64,000 nt of DNA from Polyporus tsugae (lineage: Eukaryota; Basidiomycota; Agaricomycetes; Polyporales; Polyporaceae): assembly GCA_024305745.1 (NCBI GenBank), contig JAHRBS010000004.1, positions 1,736,001 to 1,800,000 of the forward strand, in the 5' to 3' direction. The notes beneath the pieces were generated by a model. The model worked only from the letters and a program-made list of their open reading frames with translations, ran no database searches and was not told where the DNA came from. How positions within the stretch are numbered: position 1 is the first letter of the stretch; each line of letters begins with the position of its first letter. Positions 13,451 to 23,747 of the stretch are shown in pieces. The position numbers and the translations under genes are program-made.

Positions 13451-15125
13451 CTACAGCACGATCCAGGGTATCTCGAACAGCACGAAGTCAAAGTATTCCT
13501 GCTCCAGAACGTTCGCGTACTCGCCACCGAAGTCGTCTCCAGCGCCGGAGCCCCCGGACTTGGCCTTGGCGTTGTCGGGGTTGGAGCGTCGTCCAAGATA
13601 CGCGAATTGCGACTGCAAGGTCGTCAATGTCCGCTTGGTCGCCTTGGGCTCGGGCTAGAAACGTAGGTAAACAGGTATGCGACGACGACCAGCGGCACCA
13701 GACACGGACCTTAATGAAGTATCCGGCGTAGTGCGCGGGAAGACCGTATCTGAGAACGCTCTCGACGAACAGCTGGACGACCTTGAGGTGGACGAGAATC
13801 TGGAAGGCTTCTGAAAAGTTTGTCCTCGACAGTTGCAAGAGTTCCGTCTGTGATAGGAGGCGTTGAGACGAAGTTCCGCAGGACTCGATGGTTTCATAGA
13901 TGTACCCAGAGCTCCTTTTCCGTCGTATCGGCAACTTGAAGGTCGTCTCTTTGCTTAGCGATGGCTCCCTCGGAGTATGTGAATTCACGGATCATGAACC
14001 TGGGAACGTCAGGTGAAGAAGGAGAAGTCCCCGTCAGTGTCAAGAGCACCCGAGACTTAGGAAAAGCGCGCACTTGTTGTCACGGCACTTCTGTGCGAAC
14101 TCATCCTGTACACGCTTGAAGATAACCACTGAAAAGAGGCTATACTCGTCGTCTGAGGCGATCAATCTTGCCGGGCGAAGGTCAGCTGGATGCTCAGATG
14201 TCGAGAGGGTAGGGAGGACTCACGTTGACGATCGGGGAACAACCATTGACGTAAGACGTTCATACTTCGTGTTCCAATCTTTGACAAGTGTCCTGCGCAT
14301 GACTGTCTAAACCCGTTCTATACCTAGATGATGGCGAGTCGATCGAAAAACGACACTTACTTCGGTACGGCCACAATGATGGTTTGAAGGTATTCCGAGT
14401 CGTTGATGAAGTGCTCCTTGCGCACAATGTCCACAAGAGACTTTACGGACAAGTTTCCGCTAACGGAATGTTGGATGCGTGTATGAGAGATGAAAAATCC
14501 ATTGTCACGTACGTCTTCTTACGTTGCATCTGCGTCAGGGAACCTTTCGCGAGGTTGTAGTTATTGAGCTTGCTCTTCATAACATTGTCAATGGAGGTTA
14601 TTTCCTACCAAATTACAGTGTCCCCAGTCAGATGAAGGAGACTGTTTTGCGCAGGAGTGCGTACCTTGATCAAGACGTCGATCATCTCCCGAAGCGACCG
14701 TTGTGTTCCATAGCGCCCCTCGTTCCATGACCACCCGCGAAGTAGATATGAGTCAACGGGTTGCTCGTTGACAAGTACATGTTGCGAAAGCTTGGCTGGG
14801 TCATTGTTGAGGAGGTTCCGGAGGGTGTCCACTGTCTTGGCGACAGTGGCTGTAAAGAAGGCGTCCTGCTTTGGAAGCTCCTCAGACAGACCAACGAGAG
14901 ATTCGAGCGTTCCTGTCTTTATCCAGATGCATCAGTACCACCACTTTTATCCTGCAAGGCCGAGGAATAGTTGACCTTGAATGACGGGATGGAGAGTTGT
15001 GCGAGGTTGGAGGGAAGAACGGACTTAGAACTTCCGGTGAGTTTGGTCGTCAGGTCGTGATGGAGACCCTCAGCATCGCCGGTTTCAGGGAGAGAGATGA
15101 GCCAGGTACTCTGGTCGGATGGCAT
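13451..15125 (-). CDS. VMA5: V-type proton ATPase subunit C
   Basis: Subunit C is part of the V1 sector stalk and controls reversible V1-Vo assembly on vacuolar membranes. The start is the ATG at 15125 (MPSDQSTWLISLPETGD), matching the short N-terminus of the family that leads into a WLISLP strand. Downstream exons give SWNEGRYGTQRSLREMIDVL (about 14700), KGSLTQMQRK then TGNLSVKSLVDIVRKEHF (about 14450), VVPRSSELIASDDEYSLFSV (about 14170), FMIREFTYSEGAI (about 13980) and the family signature VESVLRYGLPAHYAGYF (about 13750). The protein ends LFEIPWIVL before the stop at 13451-13453. About eight exons give roughly 390 residues, the usual length. It is divergent from the sulfurtransferase gene and shares a promoter region holding a TAGGGT repeat. 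Confidence 0.95.
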
Positions 15126-15234
15126 CGCGCACGACGAGTAGCAGCCACTTGTAGAAGGAAGCGAGGGCAATGGCGGGGAAGGCAAGAAAGCGCAATCGAG
15201 GACGAGCGACTCAGGCGTAAGCCCACATGACTGC

Positions 15235-15246
15235 TAGGGTTAGGGT
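15235..15246 (+). promoter_or_regulatory. Telomere-like TAGGGT x2 motif in a divergent promoter
   Basis: Two tandem copies of TAGGGT lie about 110 bases upstream of the V-ATPase subunit C start and 70-80 bases upstream of the sulfurtransferase start. Telo-boxes of this kind are bound by Tbf1/Teb1-type Myb factors in yeasts. The role here is inferred from position only. Confidence 0.4.
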
Positions 15247-15312
15247 CTGGCACCTTCACTAAACGTTTGCTGCTGATGCATGCATGCCAGGCCCATCTCA
15301 ACCCTTCCTCTC

Positions 15313-16641
15313 ATGTATCCTCGAGTGTTTGGACCACGGACCATCTCTTCTGCACGTCGCGGTCTGAGATCCTACGCCACAATGTTCGGTGACCATTGTC
15401 CTTTGGTCATCACCCCCGCTCAGCTCCACAACCTCAAGAATGACTCCAAGGTGAAACAGCAGGACCTGGTTGTTCTTGATGCGTCATGGCACATGCCCAA
15501 CTCCCCCCGCAAAGCAGACCAGGAGTATCTTGCGAGACATATACCCTCTTCAAGGCTCCTCGACATCGATCGTGTCGCATCTCCTCACCCACTTAACTTG
15601 GCACATATGATGCCTGACCCCCGGACGTTCGCTGATGCCTGCTGTAAGGATATGGCTAGTTGTCCCGATTATTATGCAACTCTATCTGATTCGCTTCCCA
15701 GCGGAACTCGGTATCACCCCCTCGACGCATGTTGTCATGTAAGTTTCTACTGTCGAAAGTTGGTTTGACAAAACACCATCTGACGTCTACCCTGATCAGC
15801 TATGACTCACACGGTGTCTTCTCTTCGCCGAGGGCACTCTATATGTTTCGTACTTTTGGCCATCACAGGTCGAGCATCCTAGATGGGGGACTTCCAGGCT
15901 GGTTATCCCACGGCGGTGTCACTCAGCATGAGCAGCAGAAAATGATGCGCTCGAAGTATGCCACACCTACATTAAACGAGAGAGCAGTCAAGAGTAAGAA
16001 CAGTTTCACAAGTCATTAACATTAGCTTACGAGACTGACACCACGATAGACTACGAACAAATGGTAGAAAATGTAGAACTCAACCCGACTGAAAATGCCG
16101 AGGCGTACTACGTCCTCGACGCCCGTTCCAAGGGTCGGTGAGTTGCGCTCCGTACTAGCATACTCACTTGTAATGAGACTCAGTTCAAAACGTTGTAGTT
16201 TCCTTGGGACAGACCCCGAACCGCGTCCTGGCCTCTCTTCTGGGCATATGCCTCATTCCATCTCTCTCCCCTTTACCGCGTTCCTTGAAACCCATAATAT
16301 CCCAGAGGACGTGGCCTCCAAGCTCAAGAGCGAACTTCCTCTAACATATACCCGTTTGCGGTCTACACAAGGCATGCTCCTTGCTCTCGAAGAGTCGCTT
16401 GGCCCTCAACGCGCCAAGGAAGTTCTCGAGGGCAAACGCCAGGTTGTGGCAAGTTGTGGCAGCGGTATGACGGCTGGCGTCATCTGGCTAGGCCTCAAGT
16501 TACTCGGTGTGGAACGCGTGGGCGTTTACGATGAGGTGCGTCATTCGTTGGGACTGGTGCATCGCTTGACTGACAGTCCGCGGCCAGTCGTGGACCGGTT
16601 ATGCGATTCGTCCCGAGAGCAAAATCGTGAAAGGAGAGTAG
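15313..16641 (+). CDS. TUM1: Mitochondrial thiosulfate / 3-mercaptopyruvate sulfurtransferase (two-domain rhodanese)
   Basis: The family moves sulfane sulfur from thiosulfate or mercaptopyruvate to acceptors; yeast Tum1 feeds tRNA thiolation and sulfur transfer. I chose the ATG at 15313 (MYPRVFGPRTISSARRGL) because the next 23 residues are Arg/Ser-rich like a mitochondrial presequence. ATGs at 15280 and 15382 are in frame and possible. The N-terminal rhodanese repeat contains VVLDASWHMPN and YDSHGVFSSPRALYMFRTFG. The C-terminal repeat carries the active-site loop ASCGSGMTAGV near 16455, with the catalytic Cys in the CGSGMTA form typical of mercaptopyruvate enzymes. The last exon, after intron GTGCGT..CCAG, ends SWTGYAIRPESKIVKGE at TAG 16639-16641. 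There are about six exons. The protein is near 300 residues, as expected. Confidence 0.9.
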
Positions 16642-16878
16642 AGCGTCTCCGAAGATTTGGATCCGGTTTGACCCCCAAGATGAGGCATTAAGCTATCCTT
16701 GCGTCAGTCTTGACCTTCTGCATATACCTTGCCACCGGTGTCATTCGATCAAGTATGTGTTTACACATTATTCGTACAATGGTTGTTACATGGCTATGTC
16801 TCGATCCCCTCATACTATGCAGAGGTGCCACACCCAGATCAGCTCCCAGAACAAGATACCCACACCTCCCGTCACGGT

Positions 16879-17388
16879 CTAGACACTACGGTTATCCAGC
16901 ACTGCTAGGAACGGAGGCATCTCTCTTGGAGGAGCCGGCCTATTTGCATAGGCTGGTCGACCCCAATACCGAACCTCAGCGCGCTGCTGTTTTCCTCGAC
17001 GGAGCCGCGTGACTTTCCATCTGTACAAGGGTCGGTGCGTGCGCGGAGACGACATACAGTGAACGACATACCCCTCGGTCAGGAAGACGTTGTACCCCTT
17101 CGCTACAGCGTCCTGCAGGAGGGTCTTTCTCGCGAACGCCACCGCCCCCGGCAGATTTGTTACTTTCGTCAGCTCGAAGACGTAGAGGCCGCTCATCGTT
17201 GCGTCGTATACCTCGACGATGTCGAGATCTGGATCCGCATCCCCCGCGGCATGTGAGCGTACGAGCGTAGCTGGCGTGCACCGAAAGCAAGTACCTTGTT
17301 GTTCCTCTTCCGTGAACATGGGAACGGCATCCACCGCCTGCTGCTCAACGACCTCCCAAGGTTGGACGTTACGGTGGAAAAACTTCAT
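16879..17388 (-). CDS. Orphan basidiomycete-type protein, unknown function
   Basis: The ATG at 17388 (MKFFHRNVQPWEVVEQQAVD) begins a frame open to 16879. Bases 17021-17071 form a perfect intron on the minus strand (GTATGT..GTACAG, 51 bases), so they do not break the frame. Removing it gives about 152 residues with the join FLTEG-WKVTRL. The spliced sequence has a compact alpha/beta look (GLYVFELTKV, AVAFARKTLLQDAVAKGYNV, then VTRLRRGKQQRAEVRYWGRP) and a Pro-rich end. I do not recognise a family. There is no signal peptide or membrane segment. It converges on the sulfurtransferase gene, with about 240 bases between stops. The reading frame, intron and composition support a real gene; the function is unknown. 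Confidence 0.6.
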   Translation of the reverse strand: MKFFHRNVQPWEVVEQQAVDAVPMFTEEEQQGTCFRCTPATLVRSHAAGDADPDLDIVEVYDATMSGLYVFELTKVTNLPGAVAFARKTLLQDAVAKGYNVFLTEGYVVHCMSSPRTHRPLYRWKVTRLRRGKQQRAEVRYWGRPAYANRPAPPREMPPFLAVLDNRSV

Positions 17389-18169
17389 TGTCGTCTACGG
17401 AGAGCGGGGTATGTCGTTAGACGTGGTCGGTGGAGGTCGGGTGCCAGCTACTAGAGATCGCGAGGCGGGCTCGAAACGCGCGCAAGGTTGAGGAGGCAGG
17501 TACAGCCACAGTGGTAGACGGTCTTAGGACGCGCCTCGACAGATAAGGCCAACAAAAACCCTTGGCAGCGACACCTAAGCCTTGCTTTGTCGAAAGGCGG
17601 TTTGCGGAGGGCCGATGAAAGGAGGGGACGAGTAAGTAATACGGCCAAGTAGACGGGCCCGACCGGGAGTTTCACCCAGCACTCACTGCGGTGGTGTCGA
17701 TCGCAAAGCCTATTACGCAGCACCGGTACGATCCTTGCGGCCGTTTGTCTCGCATCTATGGAATGTCAGCTATCGGCCACGAAAGCAGTGGAACAGTAGG
17801 AGGCGTACACGTACCTCAAAGAGTTGTGCCTAGTCCGGGAATGATCGACCGCCGCCGAGGCACGTCCGTCATCCGGGTCTGTCATCGGGCCGCACGGCGG
17901 GAAGATGAGGATGTCACAACATACCGTATGTCTAATACGAAACACAAAATGGACGGTCGAGCATAGGCACTTGGCAGGGATAAGCGGCCCTAGACTCGAA
18001 CCTTGGGGCGAGGTCCAGACGTTCTTCAACTTCTACAGGTCCCAGGAGCTCCTCTCGCAACGGCTCGCAAGCTCATCAGCCGTTCGGGTTCAGACTCCGC
18101 CGGCCTTTGGCAGGGCGTCCGTAATGCAAGCGGGGAGCAAAAGCTAGACGCGCGTTTTAGACTACCCCC

Positions 18170-18215
18170 ACAGTCCCACCCTCCCCAGCGGTTCGGGGTC
18201 CTGATGTGAACTTTT
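18170..18215 (+). repeat. Dispersed repeat fragment, copy 1
   Basis: Contains CGGGGTCCTGATGTGAACTT followed by a T run. It matches copy 2 at about 19133-19160, which has CGGGGTCCTAGCTGAACTTT followed by T bases, with few differences. Sequence upstream of both is GT- or CCC-rich. The element family is not recognised. Confidence 0.4.
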
Positions 18216-19035
18216 TGTCAAACTTTTTGTTATGCATCCATGTACATGGATTAACCACTTTCAATCGATCTGTAATGCCTCCCTGGGTACGAATATCGGC
18301 ATTTGATGGCATGCTACGCATTGCTGAGAGGATGGGAGTCGAAACATATCGCCGACCACCCTCAGCCTTCCTAATCTGACATCCGACGGCATTCGCTGTG
18401 CCAACCTCACCTTTCCCAACCTACCTCGGGGATGATGGCTGCGGGTTTCTGTTGCCTTCTGACCAGGTGTTAACACCTATGGGAGGGCTTCACATGTTGG
18501 GAAGAAGACCTTTCCTCAATTTATCCCGTGAATTTGCTATGCACAGGAAGTCGGAGGCTGTCCCAAGTTGGTCCTGCAGTTCGGGTGCCCCAAGACATGT
18601 CGCTGACCCCCTCCCATTAGTGCAAAGCCAAGCAAAGCCGTACGAGCGTACTAGTGACGTGTGCACAGCCTGAATCTATGTATTAAGGGCGGGTGCGCAT
18701 CGTCCCAGCTTCAGCTTTCTTGTGAGCTTGTGGCGCGGCGTGTTCTGTACTGCGATACTTCGAGTGCTCCGTCGTGTCCACACGCATCCAGCTAGCCAGT
18801 CAATATGAGCGGGAACACGATGCCAGTGGGTGCGCGCACCAGGTGACTTCATTGCAGGCTTTCGCCCACCCTCAGGCTGATAGGGACTCTTATGGCAGTA
18901 CTTGGGAGGCAGGGCGAGGCTTAAGTCCTGGCTCCGGCATGCAACTCTTGCTAGTCGCCAATACACATTGTAATAGTCATCAATAAAACATGAACAAAAT
19001 AGGACTTTGCATCGGGATGGGCTGGACCAGTAAAC

Positions 19036-19095
19036 TGCACGAGTGGGATTCGAACCTGGCACCAGCCGATCACCTGTTAACCGCTGAGTGACCTT
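19036..19095 (-). repeat. tRNA-like relic (possible SINE head)
   Basis: The minus strand reads GGTCACTCAGCGGTTAAC and then GGTTCGAATCCCAC about 20 bases later. The second element is a perfect pol III B-box and the first resembles an A-box. The T-stem and acceptor stem do not pair well, and the anticodon arm cannot be folded convincingly. I therefore call it a tRNA-derived relic rather than a functional tRNA. Confidence 0.4.
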
Positions 19096-19119
19096 GTCGA
19101 ACGTCCAAAACGGGGTGGA

Positions 19120-19165
19120 GGGTGGGTGGTAGGTGCGTCCGGGGTCCTAGCTGAACTTTTTGGAG
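19120..19165 (+). repeat. Dispersed repeat fragment, copy 2
   Basis: Partner of the fragment at about 18170-18215; both share the CGGGGTCCT..TGAACTTTTT core. It lies just beside the tRNA-like relic, so the two may belong to the same decayed element. Confidence 0.4.
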
Positions 19166-19331
19166 TTGAAATGAAGATTCCTTGAAACGCGCCCCGCTTG
19201 CCGTAATGGTACCCGTGTGAAAACATACTCGGTGAAATCGCAACTTGTCGCCCTCTGGACAGAATTCACGGCGATATCGTATTTCCCTTACTAGCTCTGT
19301 CAATAAATATGTCTTTTGGGGCATTAAATAG

Positions 19332-19347
19332 CATATATATATATATG
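19332..19347. repeat. AT dinucleotide microsatellite
   Basis: A run of alternating A and T (seven AT units) flanked by C and G, forming a short perfect palindrome in the gene-poor region. Confidence 0.8.
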
Positions 19348-20177
19348 AATGCTGATACAATCCAAATGAGGGTTTTAAAGCTCTACATACAATTCTGGAC
19401 CCAACTCAGCCACCCTAGTATACTGGTGTGGTGACTCTGAGGCCCACCCAGCTGTTGCAGGTCCAATATTGAGCTGCCATTGGAGAACCATATGCCAATC
19501 ACGTATTTTTGTGCCCAGTAAACTCTTGGGAGAGACCGGTGAATCTTTCCCAAAGATTATACTAGTAGTGTGGAGTACCATGTCCATTGAGGATGGTGCA
19601 CCGATCGGTCTTCCAAACGGCGATACATAATCAGTATTCGCACGTAACCACAGAATATACTTAAAATAAAAACACACATACCTCATGCATCAATGGAGTG
19701 GAAAGCCTCAGCCTCAGTGGATTATTGTCAATGGTCATTGTCAATGCCCGATCAATGTCGACGCGGAACCCCCCACCGTGGTCTTGAGCATAATTATGTC
19801 ATAGCCACGAGTCAGACATGCTCCTGGGAAGAACGAACCTGGTGGAAACCAAGGCAGGTGTTTCGATCTAACTGCTCAATATGTGACACAGTAAGCCAGA
19901 TTGCACACAGTATTAGTATCTTTGGTCAAGTTACTCAAGGGTGCGCGGACAAATAGCTTGGCGCGGCACATTGCACTCCAACTTTCAACGGCGTTGTGGC
20001 CTTGACACACAGGCTGACGTTTTGACAAAGTACACCAATACAAGCACCGGAAAACACCCATACGCATCCATTCCCATATCAATTCATCGTCGCGGTCATT
20101 TCAACGTGTGATATGAATGTTAGCAAGTACTCAGCCGAATGTAGCCTATGGTAGACCTAGGACAGGCGTATGTCTAC

Positions 20178-21024
20178 TCAGAGAAGAGCGGCGACGGCAG
20201 CAACGAGACCTGCAATGCTTGAGGCACCGATGGCAGCCTTCCCGACAGCGGTGTTGCCCGTGGAAGAGGGAGTAGAGCCGGACGAGGTGCCGGAGCTGGA
20301 AGGCGACGTGGCCGTGGCGGCGAGCGAAGTGGAGACGGGCGTCGCTACCGAGTCGGTCGCATTCTTGCAGCTGACGCTGGAGGGGATGGTAGCGTTGTCC
20401 GAGAGCGTGAGGTCCGCACACTGGGAGCTTCGTCAGTACGCTCATCAAATAATAGTATGCAGAAGGGATTCATACCTGGTAGAGCTGACCGTCGCCGCCG
20501 TCGAAGATGAGCTGGAGCGTGACGTTCGCACCATCCTTGACACCGCTGACACCAGCGGCGGCGAGGTCGATGTCGACGCAGAACGCGCCCTCGCCGGTGG
20601 TCTGGAAGAACGGAAGGAACTGCTGGAAGTTGCCAGAGCCGTCGCGGAACTGAGTGAAGTTGTTGGGGTCCTGAACGGTGGCAATAATACCACCGACTAC
20701 GCAAAGAGCGTGAGTATAAACTGAAGTTTCATCGAGTATAGCATGGACTCACGAGTCCACTTCGGGTGCTCCGAGTTGAGCGAGATGAAGCCCTTGGAGG
20801 TAGGGAACGTCGTGCGGTTCGAAACAGCATTGGTGTAACCGTCTAAATGTAAATTTGTGGGTTGTCAGAGAAGGGTACATATCAAAGCAGGTAACATCCG
20901 TACCACAGAAAGTGGGCTCCTGGTCTTCGACGAATGCACCGCGAGGAGCGGGGAACTGAAGTTGGAAGTGCGCCGAGACAGTGGTCAAAAGACCGGTGAG
21001 GAAAGTAGCAGTCGTGAAGCGCAT
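20178..21024 (-). CDS. Bim1-like (X325) copper-binding GPI-anchored surface protein
   Basis: Start ATG 21024 gives [18 protein letters not shown], a signal peptide. Cleavage leaves His as residue 1 of the mature protein ([11 protein letters not shown]), as in LPMO-like copper sites. Exons then give [52 protein letters not shown], and [18 protein letters not shown] after the last intron. Paired cysteines and N-glycosylation sequons are evident. A Ser/Thr-rich spacer follows (about 20370-20240). The C-terminus ends in a hydrophobic segment ([17 protein letters not shown]), consistent with a GPI signal; the stop is at 20178-20180. In Cryptococcus, Bim1 works with the Ctr1 transporter in copper uptake and does not cut polysaccharide. 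Here the neighbour 394 bases upstream is a CTR transporter on the same strand, which supports the same role. Roughly 205 residues in about four exons. Confidence 0.88.
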
Positions 21025-21108
21025 TTTTGAACGTTGAAAGGACTGGCGTCGAAAGATGATGCAGACTGTGAATGGGGAGCACGGAAAGAAGGAATGAGGG
21101 GGCTCGCC

Positions 21109-21114
21109 TTTAAA
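21109..21114 (-). promoter_or_regulatory. TATA-like TTTAAA box of the Bim1-like gene
   Basis: A palindromic TTTAAA lies 85 bases upstream of the Bim1-like start codon at 21024, a usual distance for a fungal core promoter. No other AT-rich element is closer. Confidence 0.4.
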
Positions 21115-21186
21115 TGCTTGGTGCTCCGAGGACACAACCTGAGCGCTAGAAGATGGTGAAAGAATTTTTCTCTCTATTTGTCCCAG

Positions 21187-21206
21187 CGTCCCGACGCGTC
21201 CCGACG
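21187..21206. repeat. Perfect tandem pair of a 10-base unit upstream of the Bim1-like gene
   Basis: The decamer CGTCCCGACG occurs twice without a gap, about 165-180 bases upstream of the start codon. A duplicated GC-rich decamer in a promoter could be a paired factor site; no known copper-response element is recognised in it. Confidence 0.55.
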
Positions 21207-21417
21207 GCTGTTGCAGCGTGCCTGCCTGTCGCCAGTACAGCCCGTTCGTACCTTGCCACTCTGCGGAAGATTAGCTATAGGTAGACAGTTGCCTATCCTT
21301 GCAACCTAAGCTTTCCTCAACACGGACATTTTCTATGACTTCTCAGCGCAAAAGCATACATTGTAGACGGTCTTACAAAACTATCTAAGCAACAGCCAAC
21401 TCAAGAAGGGCATGAAC

Positions 21418-22117
21418 CTAATGACCTGGATGACCCTTGGCACCGAAACGTCCGAAGAGTACCTCCCCAACCGCCAGTCCAGCAACGATCGAGATGAGAT
21501 ACCCGGCTTGGAACGTCCTGTGGGAAAATCCTGAGCACGTAACAATCACCCCTGAACTGTTCTTGGACGCACATGACTGCTAACATCAAGACATAAAACA
21601 GCAACGCCTGGAAGGCGAACAGCGCACCGCGTGGGATGTCGTGAGAAGGAACAAACGGTGGGATCGTTCGGATGGGGCGCTGAAGACGACGAGCACTCTG
21701 CGACGGTAGAGGGTTGATGTTGATCTCTTCGACGCCGCTCGTACCAACCTCCTTCAGCTTCGGTGACCTCGAGACAGGATGAGATGGAGAGCCAGGGGCG
21801 TGGCATGCATTGTCTGGGGTGGACGATACCATGGTTGCCAGGGCCCTGGGCACAGGAGACGGCTCAGCGTTGCGCCACGCACGGGTGAAAAAAAAAAAAA
21901 GGACACACTGCTGCCTCCAGCGACCTTCTAGGACGCCCCGCATGCCGTTCACCCATCTTTCGAAGATAGCGAAGAAGACTAAGCCGATGCAGGCACCAGC
22001 GATAGCGCCGTTGGAGAATGGATGCCAAGCTTCGAAAAGCAAGTTATCGCCTCCGGTGAAGTGAAGCCATGGAACCATCATGACCACGACAGAGGAGTTC
22101 GACGAAGACATGTCCAT
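21418..22117 (-). CDS. CTR-family copper transporter
   Basis: Start ATG 22117 (MDMSSSNSSVVVMMVPWLHF). The short N-terminus has three or four Met residues, as in copper-binding extracellular tails. TM1 follows (GAIAGACIGLVFFAIFERWV). After a polar cytosolic loop come TM2 with the copper-pore MxxxM motif (MLAVM, about 21590) and TM3 with a GxxxG packing motif (GLAVGEVLFG). The stop is at 21418-21420. Two introns are visible on the minus strand: 21846-21908 (63 bases, frame-preserving, containing a 13-T run) and a 55-base one that splits the MT of MLAVMT. Length is 193 residues spliced. CTR proteins form trimers and import Cu(I). The gene sits directly upstream of the Bim1-like gene on the same strand. 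Confidence 0.93.
21888..21900 (+). repeat. A13 homopolymer inside the CTR intron
   Basis: Thirteen A on the plus strand, read as a T tract within the first CTR intron. Length variation here would change the frame of an unspliced transcript but not of the spliced one. Confidence 0.85.
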
Positions 22118-23106
22118 TGTGCTGAGAAGGGTCGTCGATGGTGGGCCAAGTCGTAGTGGACTGTGGGGGGATCGATGGGGGGAGGGGGGGGAGGTTTCGG
22201 AAACTGCCGGCCGAGGCCAAGCACGGACAAACATCCGTGCAGGAAGGGGATATCGGCGACACCTGTGCGAGTCGTACAAATGCAGGGATAGTATTGACTG
22301 ACATACGCGGATATAAGCACTCCTTGACATCCTCGAACTGTGTGGGACAAGGTACAACATACCTAATCCATGCCTTACGTCGTCGTCGGCACGCTACATG
22401 TTCGACATGACGGTTCGCCCAACGTGGAAGAGGTCTCATGGTATCGCCTAAGAGAAGAGAACTCACCTTGGTTAGGGGGACAGATTCGGAGAACTGCGCT
22501 CGCACGTCCCCCGTGAGACTCCAGGCAACTGATCACGCACCTGCATTTACAGGCCCTGGTCCTGGCTTTCGACGACATGACGATACGACATGACAATGGG
22601 ATGGGAGACATTTCCATCGGTGAGGCAAGTCTGAGGGGATGGGCAAAGGAAGAAGAGAGCTGGCATAGAGGGCATGGCATCGCACTGAGAGCGATGATAG
22701 CACCAGGGGATTGCCAAGGGACCCGAACGAGCCTGTTGAGAACTACGCTCCCACTCGTTCGGGCTGTGAGCCCAGCAGGCATAAGATAGCAAGGAGAGGA
22801 AGCATGGTGCAAGGGCGAGGGGAGGGGAACAGCAGGCGAGAGGCGGAGAGGTGACGGTTGGGAGGAGAGGGGGGGGGAACGAAGGGGGATTGGTTGAGGC
22901 AATTGTGCCCAGCCAATCGCAAAATAGCGCACGCCAGATCTTCTATCATGTGACCTCTTACCACGCCTTTTGGCGCCTAAGTGTCCTCGCGCAATAACGG
23001 CGTGATTTCCGATCCGAATAAGCGAATCCGTGTTCTCACTGCACAGTCCTCTCAACATTCATTCCCATTAACCATTAACGAACCCGTCTGTGCTCCCCTC
23101 ATCAAC
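22118..23106. promoter_or_regulatory. Divergent intergenic region of CTR transporter and rhodanese genes
   Basis: About 1 kb separating the CTR gene (minus) from the rhodanese gene (plus). It has strand-biased G tracts at 22160-22196 and 22861-22886. A 228-codon minus-strand frame over 22375-23058 shows low-complexity Ser/Pro sequence and no domain. I found no clear copper-response element by eye. Confidence 0.4.
22165..22196 (+). other. G-rich tract next to the CTR start
   Basis: Runs of six, six and eight G separated by short spacers lie 48-80 bases upstream of the CTR start. The transcript would be C-rich here and the non-transcribed strand G-rich. A G-quadruplex is possible if the longest run is split. 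Confidence 0.5.
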
Positions 23107-23747
23107 ATGTTACGTATCGCTTTATCCCGATCTGCCGCTGTAGCACACGTTGCCTCCCATGTCAGGGCTCCCGCTTTCTCTGCCCGCGTCGCCCAGCAGC
23201 AAATTCGAAGCCAATCTACCAACTCTCCTGAAGACCGAAGGAAGCCATCGGGTGGTGTGGAAGCATCGCGAAGGGACTGGGACGCCAAGGTCATCACGTA
23301 CAAGGAGCTCAAACCCAAGACCACCCAACCTAGTCCTGTAAGTCCTCAGCCTACTCTGCGGCCGACGACCTTTATCGAACGATCGCTACAGGACAAGTAT
23401 TTGATTGATGTTCGGGAACCCGACGAAGTCCTGCAGGGTTCCATTCCCTCGGCGGTCAACCTCCCGCTTTCCCAACTCCCTAACGCTTTTCACCTTCCTC
23501 CCGCCGAGTTTAAGGCCAAGTTTGGCTTCGAGAAGCCGCGACCCAACCAGGAGGTCACCTTCTACTGTCGGAGTGGGGCACGTTCAACAACTGCGTCGGA
23601 TGTTGCCAAGAGGAACGGTTACACAAAGTGCGTCTACCTCACTCATCTGTTCTCCTGCCACGCTCAACGTCAAATCTCAGTATCCTCAACTACAAGGGTT
23701 CTTGGTTGGAGTGGACCGAGCGTGAGGGGAAGCAGCCCGCAGCTTAG
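23107..23747 (+). CDS. Mitochondrial single-domain rhodanese
   Basis: Three exons, 23107-23337, 23392-23627 and 23681-23747, give 177 residues. The first intron (54 bases, GTAAGT..ACAG) preserves the frame. The N-terminus MLRIALSRSAAVAHVASHVR is Arg/Ala/Ser-rich and lacks acidic residues, fitting a mitochondrial presequence. The rhodanese domain shows YLIDVREPDEVLQGSIPSA and the active-site loop FYCRSGARS with the catalytic Cys. It ends NYKGSWLEWTEREGKQPAA, the family's usual C-terminal stretch. Relatives such as yeast RDL1/RDL2 have thiosulfate sulfurtransferase activity. It lies 313 bases upstream of the frataxin gene on the same strand, a plausible functional neighbour in sulfur and Fe-S metabolism. 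Confidence 0.92.

Larger units (their letters stand above)
17389..20177. other. 2.8 kb region without a credible gene
   Basis: All frames are short (at most about 130 codons) and none shows a domain or splice-linked continuation. The region holds a tRNA-like relic (about 19036-19095), a related pair of short segments (about 18170-18215 and 19120-19160) and an AT microsatellite. It is probably decayed transposon or repeat sequence, which is unusual in this otherwise dense window. Confidence 0.5.

Noticed and set aside
19036..19095. Functional tRNA gene
   Set aside because: A good B-box is present but acceptor and T stems do not pair and no anticodon arm can be formed, so it is listed only as a relic.
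20170..20724. 184-codon plus-strand frame
   Set aside because: It is antisense to the Bim1-like gene and its acidic, Val/Glu-rich composition is the mirror of the Ser/Thr-rich coding strand.
22375..23058. 228-codon minus-strand frame in the CTR-rhodanese promoter
   Set aside because: Ser/Pro-rich low-complexity translation, no domain, no credible splice sites, and it covers the region where two promoters are expected.
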